Part shown: piece after piece, positions 1-4,853 of the stretch
How positions within the stretch are numbered: the first letter of the stretch is position 1
Layout: each line of letters opens with the position of its first letter
NCBI GenBank assembly: GCA_964354445.1
Contig: CAYGZT010000041.1
Span: forward strand, 1 to 6,050
Direction: 5' to 3'
DNA from: CAYGZT01 sp964354445
Lineage (GTDB): Bacteria; Patescibacteriota; Minisyncoccia; UBA6257; JAGOQP01
DNA length: 6,050 bases
Made by a program: the position numbers and the translations under genes
The notes under the pieces: generated by a model
The model's input: only the letters and a program-made list of their open reading frames with translations
What the model was told of the DNA's origin: nothing
Database searches by the model: none

Positions 1-494
1 TGACCACTTGAAGTCCCCGTAATCATGCGGCGAGTTTCATGGGGATGAGAAGTTAAAGCGTTGCGGTTATTGATAATATAACAAGCCCATTTTGCATATT
101 TATCACGATGTTTTTGAAGTTCTGCAACTTCCTTGTCAGAAGAACTAGTAAAAATTGCCTCTTCCAACAACAAACGTGCCGATTCAATGCAAACCCTGCA
201 GTGCCCATAGAAAGCAATGGCTGAAGAACATAACTTGTAGTCAAAATCTCCTTCTTCCTCGCTCATCTTTCTTTTTTGAGATGTGGGTTTAAAAATTTCT
301 TTCTCATACATCTCCTTCGCTTCCTGAAAAAAGCGCACTGAACTTACAGCGTAAAGGTAGTAATTGTTCAAGTTATCCAAGAAAGCTTGCCTTCTTAGCC
401 ACAGACGTCTTGGAGATTTTTCCTCTAGTACCCCGTTTCTAAATAGATCTTGGAGTTCCTGAATCTTATAGAAACTGTTGTCTATACTCTCCAT
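1..494 (-). CDS. Partial hypothetical protein, helical, with a HEPN-like R-x5-H motif (C-terminus cut by window edge)
   Basis: The frame starts at the ATG at 494-492 and stays open for 164 codons to the left edge, so the C-terminus lies outside the window. An in-frame TGA two codons upstream rules out a longer protein. No Shine-Dalgarno precedes the start. The protein looks almost entirely alpha-helical, charged and soluble: no signal peptide or membrane segment, and a lysine/glutamate-rich linker around residues 65-85. Near the visible end, residues 144-150 read RNALTSH, followed by P-H-E-T-R-R. HEPN-domain RNases and antitoxin partners carry an R-x4-6-H motif, often with N or D after the R, in a late helix, so the position and form fit. 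That is a motif-level inference only. The gene is about 40% GC and rich in AGA, TTA and ATA codons, unlike the GC-richer genes to the right, suggesting accessory or transferred DNA. It lies 42 bp beyond the tRNA-Ser 3' end with no visible terminator between, so tRNA read-through could supply transcription. Confidence 0.75.
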   Translation of the reverse strand, partial: MESIDNSFYKIQELQDLFRNGVLEEKSPRRLWLRRQAFLDNLNNYYLYAVSSVRFFQEAKEMYEKEIFKPTSQKRKMSEEEGDFDYKLCSSAIAFYGHCRVCIESARLLLEEAIFTSSSDKEVAELQKHRDKYAKWACYIINNRNALTSHPHETRRMITGTSSG

Positions 495-536
495 TTTTCA
501 GCTAAACAATACTTGACTTGCTCACAAAGTTCGTTG

Positions 537-624
537 CGGTGGGGGTGAGATTCGAACTCACGATACCCTTTTGGGGTATACCGCATTTCGAGTGCGGCCC
601 ATTCGGCCACTCTGGCACCCCACC
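537..624 (-). tRNA. tRNA-Ser (anticodon CGA)
   Basis: This is an 88-nt class II tRNA. The acceptor GGTGGGG (624-618) pairs perfectly with CCCCACC (544-538), and the discriminator is G at 537, as expected for serine. The anticodon stem is CCGCA/TGCGG with loop CTCGAAA, giving anticodon CGA, which reads UCG. The long variable arm ATACCC-CAAAA-GGGTAT and the T arm GTGAG-TTCGAAT-CTCAC are both intact. The genomic bases after the discriminator are CAA, so the CCA tail must be added by a nucleotidyltransferase. It lies 53 bp downstream of tRNA-Ala on the same strand and is probably co-transcribed with it. Confidence 0.97.
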
Positions 625-677
625 AATCTGACCAATGACTTATAACCAGTAACTCACAACGGATTATTTAAATCCAG

Positions 678-748
678 TGGACCCACGGGGAGTTGAACCC
701 CGAACTCGTCTATGCCATAGACGTGTGTTACCGCTATACCATGGGCCC
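678..748 (-). tRNA. tRNA-Ala (anticodon GGC)
   Basis: The 71-nt cloverleaf has acceptor GGGCCCA (748-742) pairing with TGGGTCC (685-679) through a G3-U70 wobble, the main alanine identity element, and an A73 discriminator. The anticodon stem CGTCT/AGACG encloses loop ATGGCAT, giving anticodon GGC, which reads GCC. The A32-U38 loop pair is the unusual pair known to be conserved in bacterial tRNA-Ala(GGC). The T arm is CGGGG-TTCAACT-CCCCG. The D stem has one apparent A12/C23 mismatch. CCA is not encoded. A strong promoter lies just upstream, on the far side of the gap to tRNA-Arg. Confidence 0.96.
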
Positions 749-750
749 GA

Positions 751-780
751 TTGATTTCAGTTGCGGAATCATAATACAAT
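751..780 (+). promoter_or_regulatory. Candidate promoter for tRNA-Arg
   Basis: TTGATT (751-756), an 18-bp spacer and TACAAT (775-780) place a start near 787, about 14 nt before tRNA-Arg. The -35 is a weaker match than that of the opposing promoter, and the two -10 hexamers share positions 775-776. Confidence 0.4.
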
Positions 781-799
781 GCAGACGCGTCCTTTTCAA
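771..799 (-). promoter_or_regulatory. Sigma70-type promoter for tRNA-Ala and tRNA-Ser
   Basis: Read on the minus strand, TTGAAA (799-794), a 17-bp spacer and TATTAT (776-771) form a near-consensus -35/-10 pair. The predicted start falls near 764, about 16 nt before the mature tRNA-Ala 5' end, a normal leader length for a tRNA transcript. Its -10 overlaps the -10 of the opposing promoter. Confidence 0.6.
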
Positions 800-800
800 C

Positions 801-872
801 GTCCTCGTAGTTCAACGGATAGAACGGAAACCTCCTAAGTTTCAAATGCAGGTTCAATTCCTGCCGGGGATA
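801..872 (+). tRNA. tRNA-Arg (anticodon CCT)
   Basis: The 72-nt cloverleaf has acceptor GTCCTCG (801-807) against CGGGGAT, D arm GTTC/GAAC, anticodon stem GAAAC/GTTTC with loop CTCCTAA (anticodon CCT, reading AGG), T arm GCAGG-TTCAATT-CCTGC and discriminator A at 872. It resembles the E. coli tRNA-Arg(CCU) in acceptor, anticodon loop and T arm. The first acceptor pair is G1-U72 rather than G-C, and T5-G68 is also a wobble. CCA is not encoded (CTA follows). It stands alone on the plus strand, divergent from tRNA-Ala. Confidence 0.96.
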
Positions 873-928
873 CTAACAGGAGTATTTACAGAAATGGCTG
901 ACTTCTCGCGGCCGTTTATCGTTTGATG

Positions 929-934
929 TATACT
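929..934 (+). promoter_or_regulatory. Candidate -10 element placing a leaderless start for the HtrA-like gene
   Basis: TATACT ends 7 bases before the A of the start codon at 942, so transcription would begin at or next to the ATG. No Shine-Dalgarno is present in the bases before the ATG, which fits a leaderless message. No convincing -35 is seen about 17 bp upstream, so support is limited. Confidence 0.3.
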
Positions 935-941
935 GGATGAT

Positions 942-1982
942 ATGAGCTACAACCTCCCTTCCATCATCAAAAAGGCGCTGCCGGCGGTGGTGTCCATTAC
1001 CGCGTCAAAAGACATCGACACGATCCAAAAGAAGCAGCCGCAGCTTCTCTTCCCCGTATTTGAGCGGGACCGCGACAAGCTTAACCGCACGCTCAAAAAA
1101 ATCACCGATGCGCGCCTTGCCATCAGCGGCGGCAGCGGGTTTATCGTCGATTCGGAAGGCATCGTCGCCACCAATATGCACGTGATTACCGAGGGCCATC
1201 TCGACTACACGGTAGCCACCGACGACGGCTTAACGTATCCAGCGGTGTTGTCCGCAAGCGACATCATCAGCGACGTCGTGTTCCTGACCATCAAGCCGCC
1301 CAAGAAAAAAAAGTTCTCCGCCCTGCCGCTCGGCGACTCATCGAAGCTCGAACTGGGAGAGCACGTGCTCGCCATCGGAAACGCGCTGGGGATGTTTCAA
1401 AACACCGTGTCATTCGGCATCGTCTCGGGACTCTCACGAACCATCGAGGCAAAAAATGAGCTGACCAAGGAAAATCTGCGGGGACTTATCCAGACCGATG
1501 CGGCAATCAACCCCGGAAACTCGGGCGGGCCGCTTTTGAACATGCGCGGGCAGGTTGTGGGTATCAACGTCGCCAGCGTGTTTGAAGCGGAAAACATCGG
1601 CTTTGCCATCCCCATCAACACCATCAAGCGGGATTTGGTGAGTTTAAAAAAATTCGGATATATCACCCGGCCGTTTTTGGGCGTGCGCTATCTTGTCGTG
1701 GACGAGCATCTCAAGAACGTGTTCCGGCTCGCGTCCGCGGGCGGCGCGTGGGTGACCAGTCCGCATCCCTCACAGGCGGCAGTTATCAAAGGAAGCCCCG
1801 CCGACAAAGCCGGCATCAAAGAAATGGACATTATCATCGCGCTGGACGGAAAACCGCTGACGCCGACGTTCACGCTTCAGGATTTTCTCGAGGAGGCGAA
1901 AATCGGCAAAACCGTCACCGTCAGGCTTCTTCGGAACAAAAAAGAGCGCATTGTGCGCACAATGCTGGAAAAGAGACCGTAA
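942..1982 (+). CDS. HtrA/DegP-like serine protease (trypsin-like domain plus one PDZ domain), no signal peptide
   Basis: The 346-residue protein is an S1C-type serine endopeptidase of the HtrA family, which degrades or senses misfolded proteins. The trypsin-like fold covers about residues 10-235, with the catalytic triad visible: His80 in T-N-M-H-V-I, Asp111 in S-D-V-V-F-L, and Ser194 in the oxyanion-hole motif N-P-G-N-S-G-G-P. A single PDZ domain runs from about 243 to 340, opening with the carboxylate-binding-type P-F-L-G-V (244-248) and containing a G-S-P-A-D-K-A-G-I stretch at 284-292. Length and one-PDZ layout are close to DegS (about 355 residues), but DegS has an N-terminal membrane anchor. 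Here the protein begins M-S-Y-N-L-P-S-I-I-K-K with no hydrophobic segment, and an in-frame TGA at 924-926 excludes an upstream extension, so export by Sec is not supported. Similar signal-less forms are, from memory, common in CPR genomes. The last codons overlap an antisense terminator of the opposing operon. An exact symbol (degP, degQ, degS) is not justified. Confidence 0.93.
   Translation: MSYNLPSIIKKALPAVVSITASKDIDTIQKKQPQLLFPVFERDRDKLNRTLKKITDARLAISGGSGFIVDSEGIVATNMHVITEGHLDYTVATDDGLTYPAVLSASDIISDVVFLTIKPPKKKKFSALPLGDSSKLELGEHVLAIGNALGMFQNTVSFGIVSGLSRTIEAKNELTKENLRGLIQTDAAINPGNSGGPLLNMRGQVVGINVASVFEAENIGFAIPINTIKRDLVSLKKFGYITRPFLGVRYLVVDEHLKNVFRLASAGGAWVTSPHPSQAAVIKGSPADKAGIKEMDIIIALDGKPLTPTFTLQDFLEEAKIGKTVTVRLLRNKKERIVRTMLEKRP
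1938..1965 (-). terminator. Intrinsic terminator of the leuS operon, embedded in the HtrA-like gene
   Basis: Positions 1948-1965 are a perfect 18-bp palindrome (GCATTGTG CG CACAATGC), able to fold as a 7-bp stem with a GCGC loop. On the minus strand it is followed by GCTC and then six T residues (1943-1938), the arrangement of a rho-independent terminator. It sits 33 nt beyond the stop of the small peptide gene at 1999. On the plus strand no T tract follows the palindrome, so it is not a terminator for the protease gene. Confidence 0.6.
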
Positions 1983-1998
1983 CAGAGCCGTTTTTTCG

Positions 1999-2136
1999 CT
2001 AGTTGAACTTATTGCTGTACTCCACGTAGGGCGCGATGCGTTCTACGGGCCGCCGCTTGGCATTCGCATTGATGTAACTGAACACCATCAGCGCGGCGAC
2101 GATCACCGCTGCGGCAATCGCAACTCCTTTCATCAT
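1999..2136 (-). CDS. Small membrane or secreted peptide (45 residues), translationally coupled to leuS
   Basis: The frame starts at the ATG at 2136-2134, which overlaps the leuS TGA as ATGA, and ends with TAG at 2001-1999. It encodes 45 residues. Two adjacent ATGs (2136 and 2133) are possible starts. Residues 3-20 form a lysine-preceded hydrophobic stretch rich in A, V and I (K3-G-V-A-I-A-A-A-V-I-V-A-A-L-M-V-F), consistent with a membrane helix or an uncleaved signal anchor. The tail after N-A-N-A-K-R-R is polar and positively charged at first, so N-in/C-out or the reverse cannot be settled by eye. The start overlap, the lack of intergenic space and a terminator 33 nt after the stop argue that it is a real last gene of the leuS transcript. 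I do not recognise the family and assign no function. The alternative is a chance frame, but a membrane segment directly behind an ATGA junction makes that less likely. Confidence 0.6.
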   Translation of the reverse strand: MMKGVAIAAAVIVAALMVFSYINANAKRRPVERIAPYVEYSNKFN

Positions 2137-4739
2137 ACCGACGCGGTTACGATGAGGTTGATAATCCTGTCTTTCACGAACACGACATTTTCGATGCCCG
2201 AGACAATGTACCGCCTAAGACGTTCATCGTTTTTGACCAGAGAGAGCACTTCGTCTTGAGACGCTCCCCTTTTCGTTTCGATCGTGCCGCGGGTTTTTCC
2301 GCTGATTTGAACCGCAATCGTCACCGTCGGTCCTTTCACAAGCGAAGGGTCATACGCAGGCCACTGTTTTGCAAAAATCGAGGTTGTGTGCCCGAGTTCC
2401 TCCCACAGTTCCTCGGCGCAATGCGGCGCAAACGGTGAGAGCAGCATCAGATACGTTTCAAAAACCTCCTTTGGAATTTTTTTCCAGCGCTCCATTGTGT
2501 TGAGCATAATCATCAGCGACGAGACGGCGGTGTTGAAGTTCATCGATTCGATGTCGTCGGAAACTTTTTTTACCGTCGCGTGAAGCAGGCGTGTCGCCTC
2601 GGGCGAGGGCGCGCTTTCATCAACCAGCTCTCGCATTTTCCACGTCCGCTCCAAAAACCTCTGCGCGCCCCGTATCCCCTCCATACTCCACGGGATTGCT
2701 TCCTCAAACGGACCCATGAACATTTCGTACACGCGAAACGCGTCGGCTCCGAACTTCTTGACCATGTCATCGGGATTGATGACGTTGCCGCGCGACTTTG
2801 ACATTTTGGCACCGCCCTCTCCCAGAATGAGGCCGTGCGACGTGCGTTTGGCGTACGGTTCGGGCGTGGGCACCGCGCCGACGTCCCAGAGAACCTTGTG
2901 CCAAAAGCGGGAATACAAAAGATGCAGAGTGGTGTGTTCCATGCCGCCGTTATACCAGTCAACCCCTCCTTCGCACTGTCCGCTTCGGGCAGGCGAGCGG
3001 CATGTCCAATATTCCAGCTTCTTCCTGTCGGCAAGCGCCGAGTCGTTGCGCGGGTTGGTGTAGCGCAGCCAATACCACGACGAGCCGGCCCACTGCGGCA
3101 TGGTGTCGGTTTCACGCTGCGCGGGGCCGCCGCAGCGCGGACAGGTCGTGTTCACCCACTTTGGTACCAGCGCCAGCGGAGAATCGCCGGTTTCGGTGGT
3201 ACGGAATTTTTCCAGTTCCGGAAGCGTTACCGGAAGCTGGTTTTCGGGTACCGCCACCCACCCGGGATTTAACAGTTCACCTTTGGTAAACAACGCGGAT
3301 TCACGCGGATTGCCACGCGGATTTACGCTGATGTTTTCGCCTAATCCGCGTTTATCTGCTTCCACATCCGCACTTATCTGCGCTTGATGTCCGCGTTTAT
3401 CTGCGTCTTGATCCGCGATCATCCGCGATTGTGCTTCACAATGCGCGCAGAACACAAGCGGAATCGGCTCTCCCCAGTACCGCTGGCGCGAAAAAACCCA
3501 GTCGCGGAGTTTATAGCGAACGGTGACCTTGCCGTACTCTTTAGCCATAACTTCCGCCGCCTCCCGCGAAGACATTTCGTCAAATTTCCCCGAATTCACA
3601 ATAGTGCCGTGTCCCTCGTACGCTTCGATGTCAGGCGCTTTGCCCTCCGGCTTGATAACGGTGCGAACGGGAAGACCAAACATCCGGGCAAACGTAAGAT
3701 CGCGCTCATCGTGCGCCGGTACCGCCATAATGGCGCCAGTTCCGTAGGCGGTCATCACATAGTCGGAAACCCAGATGGGAATCTTTTCACCCGTGGCGGG
3801 ATTCGTCGCTTCAACTCCCCTCAGCACGACGCCTCCTTTTTCTTTCTCGGCATCTTTTCGCTTTACCTCCGCTTTCTTTGCCTTCTGAACGTATGCCGTC
3901 ACTTCCTTGAAGTTTTCAATTTTGGATTTCAGACTTGAAATTGCTTCGTGTTCCGGAGCCAAAACCAGAAACGTAGCCCCAAAGAGCGTATCTGGCCGCG
4001 TCGTGAACGTTTCGATCGAAACTTCCGTTCCGGCTACGGGAAATCTTATCAGAGCGCCTTCTGAGCGTCCGATCCAGTCAATCTGCTGCTTCTTAACGCG
4101 TGAAGGAAAATCGACGGTCTCAAGGTCATCGAGGAGACGCTGAGCATAGGCGGTGATGCGAAGCATCCACTGCGAACGCGCCCGCCGCACCACCGCTCCA
4201 GAGCAGCGTTCGCACCGCCCCCCGACCACTTCCTCATTGGCAAGTCCCACGTTGCAGGACGTGCACCAGTTGATGTCGGTGAGCGTTTTATACGCGAGTC
4301 CGCGCGAAAAAAGCTGTAAGAATATCCACTGAGTCCAGCGGTAGTAAGAAGGGTCGGCGGTGTTTATCTCGCGCGACCAGTCAAACGAAAGCCCCAGCGC
4401 TTTCAGCTGTCGCCTGAATGTCTCGATATTTTCTTGGGTTGTGATTTTGGGATGAATGCCGGTCTTAATCGCGTAGTTTTCCGCCGGAAGTCCGAATGCG
4501 TCCCAGCCGATGGGAAACAGCACGTTATATCCTTCCATGCGGCGCTTGCGTGCAATGACATCCATCGCGGTGTACGAGCGCGGGTGCCCCACATGCAGCC
4601 CCTCGCCGGAAGGATAGGGAAACTCAACCAGCGCGTAAAATTTCTTGCGAGGATCGTCATCGGAGGCGCGGTAAAGCTTGTCGCGCTCCCAGCGTTCCTG
4701 CCATTTCTTTTCGATTGCAACGTGGTCAAACGGTTTCAT
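2133..4739 (-). CDS. leuS: Leucyl-tRNA synthetase with two unusual in-frame insertions
   Basis: The product charges tRNA-Leu with leucine in the cytoplasm (class I synthetase). From the ATG at 4739 it is 868 residues. A TTG two codons upstream (4745) is possible, but M-K-P-F-D-H is the more natural start. Landmarks: HIGH-type motif H-V-G-H at 49-52; zinc knuckle cysteines 159, 162, 176 and 179; CP1 editing domain with T-T-R-P-D-T at 246-251 and G-T-G-A-I-M-A-V-P-A-H-D-E-R-D ending at Asp347; second cysteine pairs 431/434 and 533/536; M-P-Q-W-A-G-S-S-W-Y-W near 547-557; KMSKS at 645-649; then the anticodon-binding and C-terminal domains. All catalytic and editing signatures are intact, so the enzyme should be active. 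Compared with ordinary bacterial LeuRS, about 58 extra residues lie between Cys434 and Trp494, splitting the two cysteine pairs, and about 12 extra lie between Trp578 and Val593. Both are repeat-derived and in frame. It sits between the pilus gene and the small peptide gene on the same strand. Confidence 0.97.
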   Translation of the reverse strand: MKPFDHVAIEKKWQERWERDKLYRASDDDPRKKFYALVEFPYPSGEGLHVGHPRSYTAMDVIARKRRMEGYNVLFPIGWDAFGLPAENYAIKTGIHPKITTQENIETFRRQLKALGLSFDWSREINTADPSYYRWTQWIFLQLFSRGLAYKTLTDINWCTSCNVGLANEEVVGGRCERCSGAVVRRARSQWMLRITAYAQRLLDDLETVDFPSRVKKQQIDWIGRSEGALIRFPVAGTEVSIETFTTRPDTLFGATFLVLAPEHEAISSLKSKIENFKEVTAYVQKAKKAEVKRKDAEKEKGGVVLRGVEATNPATGEKIPIWVSDYVMTAYGTGAIMAVPAHDERDLTFARMFGLPVRTVIKPEGKAPDIEAYEGHGTIVNSGKFDEMSSREAAEVMAKEYGKVTVRYKLRDWVFSRQRYWGEPIPLVFCAHCEAQSRMIADQDADKRGHQAQISADVEADKRGLGENISVNPRGNPRESALFTKGELLNPGWVAVPENQLPVTLPELEKFRTTETGDSPLALVPKWVNTTCPRCGGPAQRETDTMPQWAGSSWYWLRYTNPRNDSALADRKKLEYWTCRSPARSGQCEGGVDWYNGGMEHTTLHLLYSRFWHKVLWDVGAVPTPEPYAKRTSHGLILGEGGAKMSKSRGNVINPDDMVKKFGADAFRVYEMFMGPFEEAIPWSMEGIRGAQRFLERTWKMRELVDESAPSPEATRLLHATVKKVSDDIESMNFNTAVSSLMIMLNTMERWKKIPKEVFETYLMLLSPFAPHCAEELWEELGHTTSIFAKQWPAYDPSLVKGPTVTIAVQISGKTRGTIETKRGASQDEVLSLVKNDERLRRYIVSGIENVVFVKDRIINLIVTASV
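2964..3005 (-). repeat. Short GC-rich element inserted in frame in leuS (residues 579-592)
   Basis: LeuRS usually reads Y-W-x-P-V-D-x-Y-x-G-G here. This protein has 14 residues between Trp578 and Val593 where two are expected. The extra piece is rich in C, R, S, G and P. Its DNA holds the inverted repeat CCGCT (2980-2984) / AGCGG (2996-3000) around a GGGCAGG core. From memory such 'GCCTGCCCGAAGCGGAC' strings are dispersed in CPR genomes, which I could not check. Confidence 0.55.
3261..3437 (-). repeat. Repeat-built insertion of about 58 codons in leuS
   Basis: TCCGCGTTTATCTGC occurs exactly at 3345-3359 and 3390-3404, with a two-mismatch copy at 3367-3381, a spacing of 22-23 bp. Partial units ATCCGCGAT lie at 3411-3419 and 3421-3429. 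Inverted units ACGCGGAT lie at 3293-3300, 3303-3310 and 3315-3322. ACGCGGATT (3315-3323) and AATCCGCGT (3343-3351) form a perfect 9-bp stem with a 19-nt loop. In LeuRS the segment encodes residues 435-493, including repeated A-D-K-R-G pentapeptides, and it keeps the frame open. Confidence 0.8.
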
Positions 4740-4773
4740 GCCCAAATAAAAACAGCGAACTTCTTCTCACTGT

Positions 4774-4802
4774 ATTGTACGATATACCGCCGCCGCCGTA
4801 AA
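4774..4802 (-). promoter_or_regulatory. leuS: Candidate leuS promoter
   Basis: On the minus strand TTTACG (4802-4797), a 17-bp spacer and TACAAT (4779-4774) predict a start near 4767 and a 28-nt leader. No clear Shine-Dalgarno precedes the ATG at 4739. The -35 is only a 4/6 match, and leuS may instead be transcribed from upstream through the pilus gene. Confidence 0.35.
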
Positions 4803-4835
4803 TCCAAACTGCCGGTGCTTGTCCGATGCGCCGGC
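4799..4835 (-). terminator. Weak hairpin after the PilM-N gene, possible partial terminator
   Basis: GCCGG (4835-4831, minus) pairs with CCGGC (4815-4811). The stem can extend past one C/A mismatch to eight positions with a 9-nt loop. The following tail AGTTTGGATTTA is only weakly T-rich. A competing 9-bp pairing, CGGCGGCGG (4832-4840) with CCGCCGCCG (4787-4795), uses part of the same arm. It lies 19 nt or more beyond the pilus gene stop, in the 114-bp gap before leuS. Confidence 0.3.
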
Positions 4836-4853
4836 GGCGGGACAGTGTACCCG

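Noticed and set aside
53..244. A 63-codon minus-strand frame near the left edge
   Set aside because: It overlaps, in another frame, the longer open frame from 494 to the edge, which has a clean start and more coherent protein composition.
661..675. Inverted repeat GGATT-ATTTA-AATCC between tRNA-Ala and tRNA-Ser as a terminator
   Set aside because: The 5-bp AT-rich stem has no following T tract and lies between two tRNAs that look co-transcribed.
693..926. A 77-codon plus-strand frame
   Set aside because: It runs across tRNA-Ala and all of tRNA-Arg, so it is a chance frame over structural RNA genes.
1983..1998. Terminator for the HtrA-like gene at the T6 run 1991-1996
   Set aside because: No stem directly precedes the T run on the plus strand. 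The nearby palindrome at 1948-1965 is 25 bases upstream and is arranged to terminate the opposite strand.
3293..3430. CRISPR-like array of short repeats
   Set aside because: Units are about 15 bp, in both orientations, with 7-8 bp gaps instead of unique spacers, and the region is coding sequence of leuS with its frame intact.
3384..3938. A 184-codon plus-strand frame antisense to leuS
   Set aside because: It lies wholly within leuS, whose motifs are strongly conserved, has no family resemblance, and is one of many GC-driven shadow frames there.
4740..4853. T-box riboswitch controlling leuS
   Set aside because: No T-box consensus, specifier loop or terminator/antiterminator pair is recognisable, and 114 bases is short for one.
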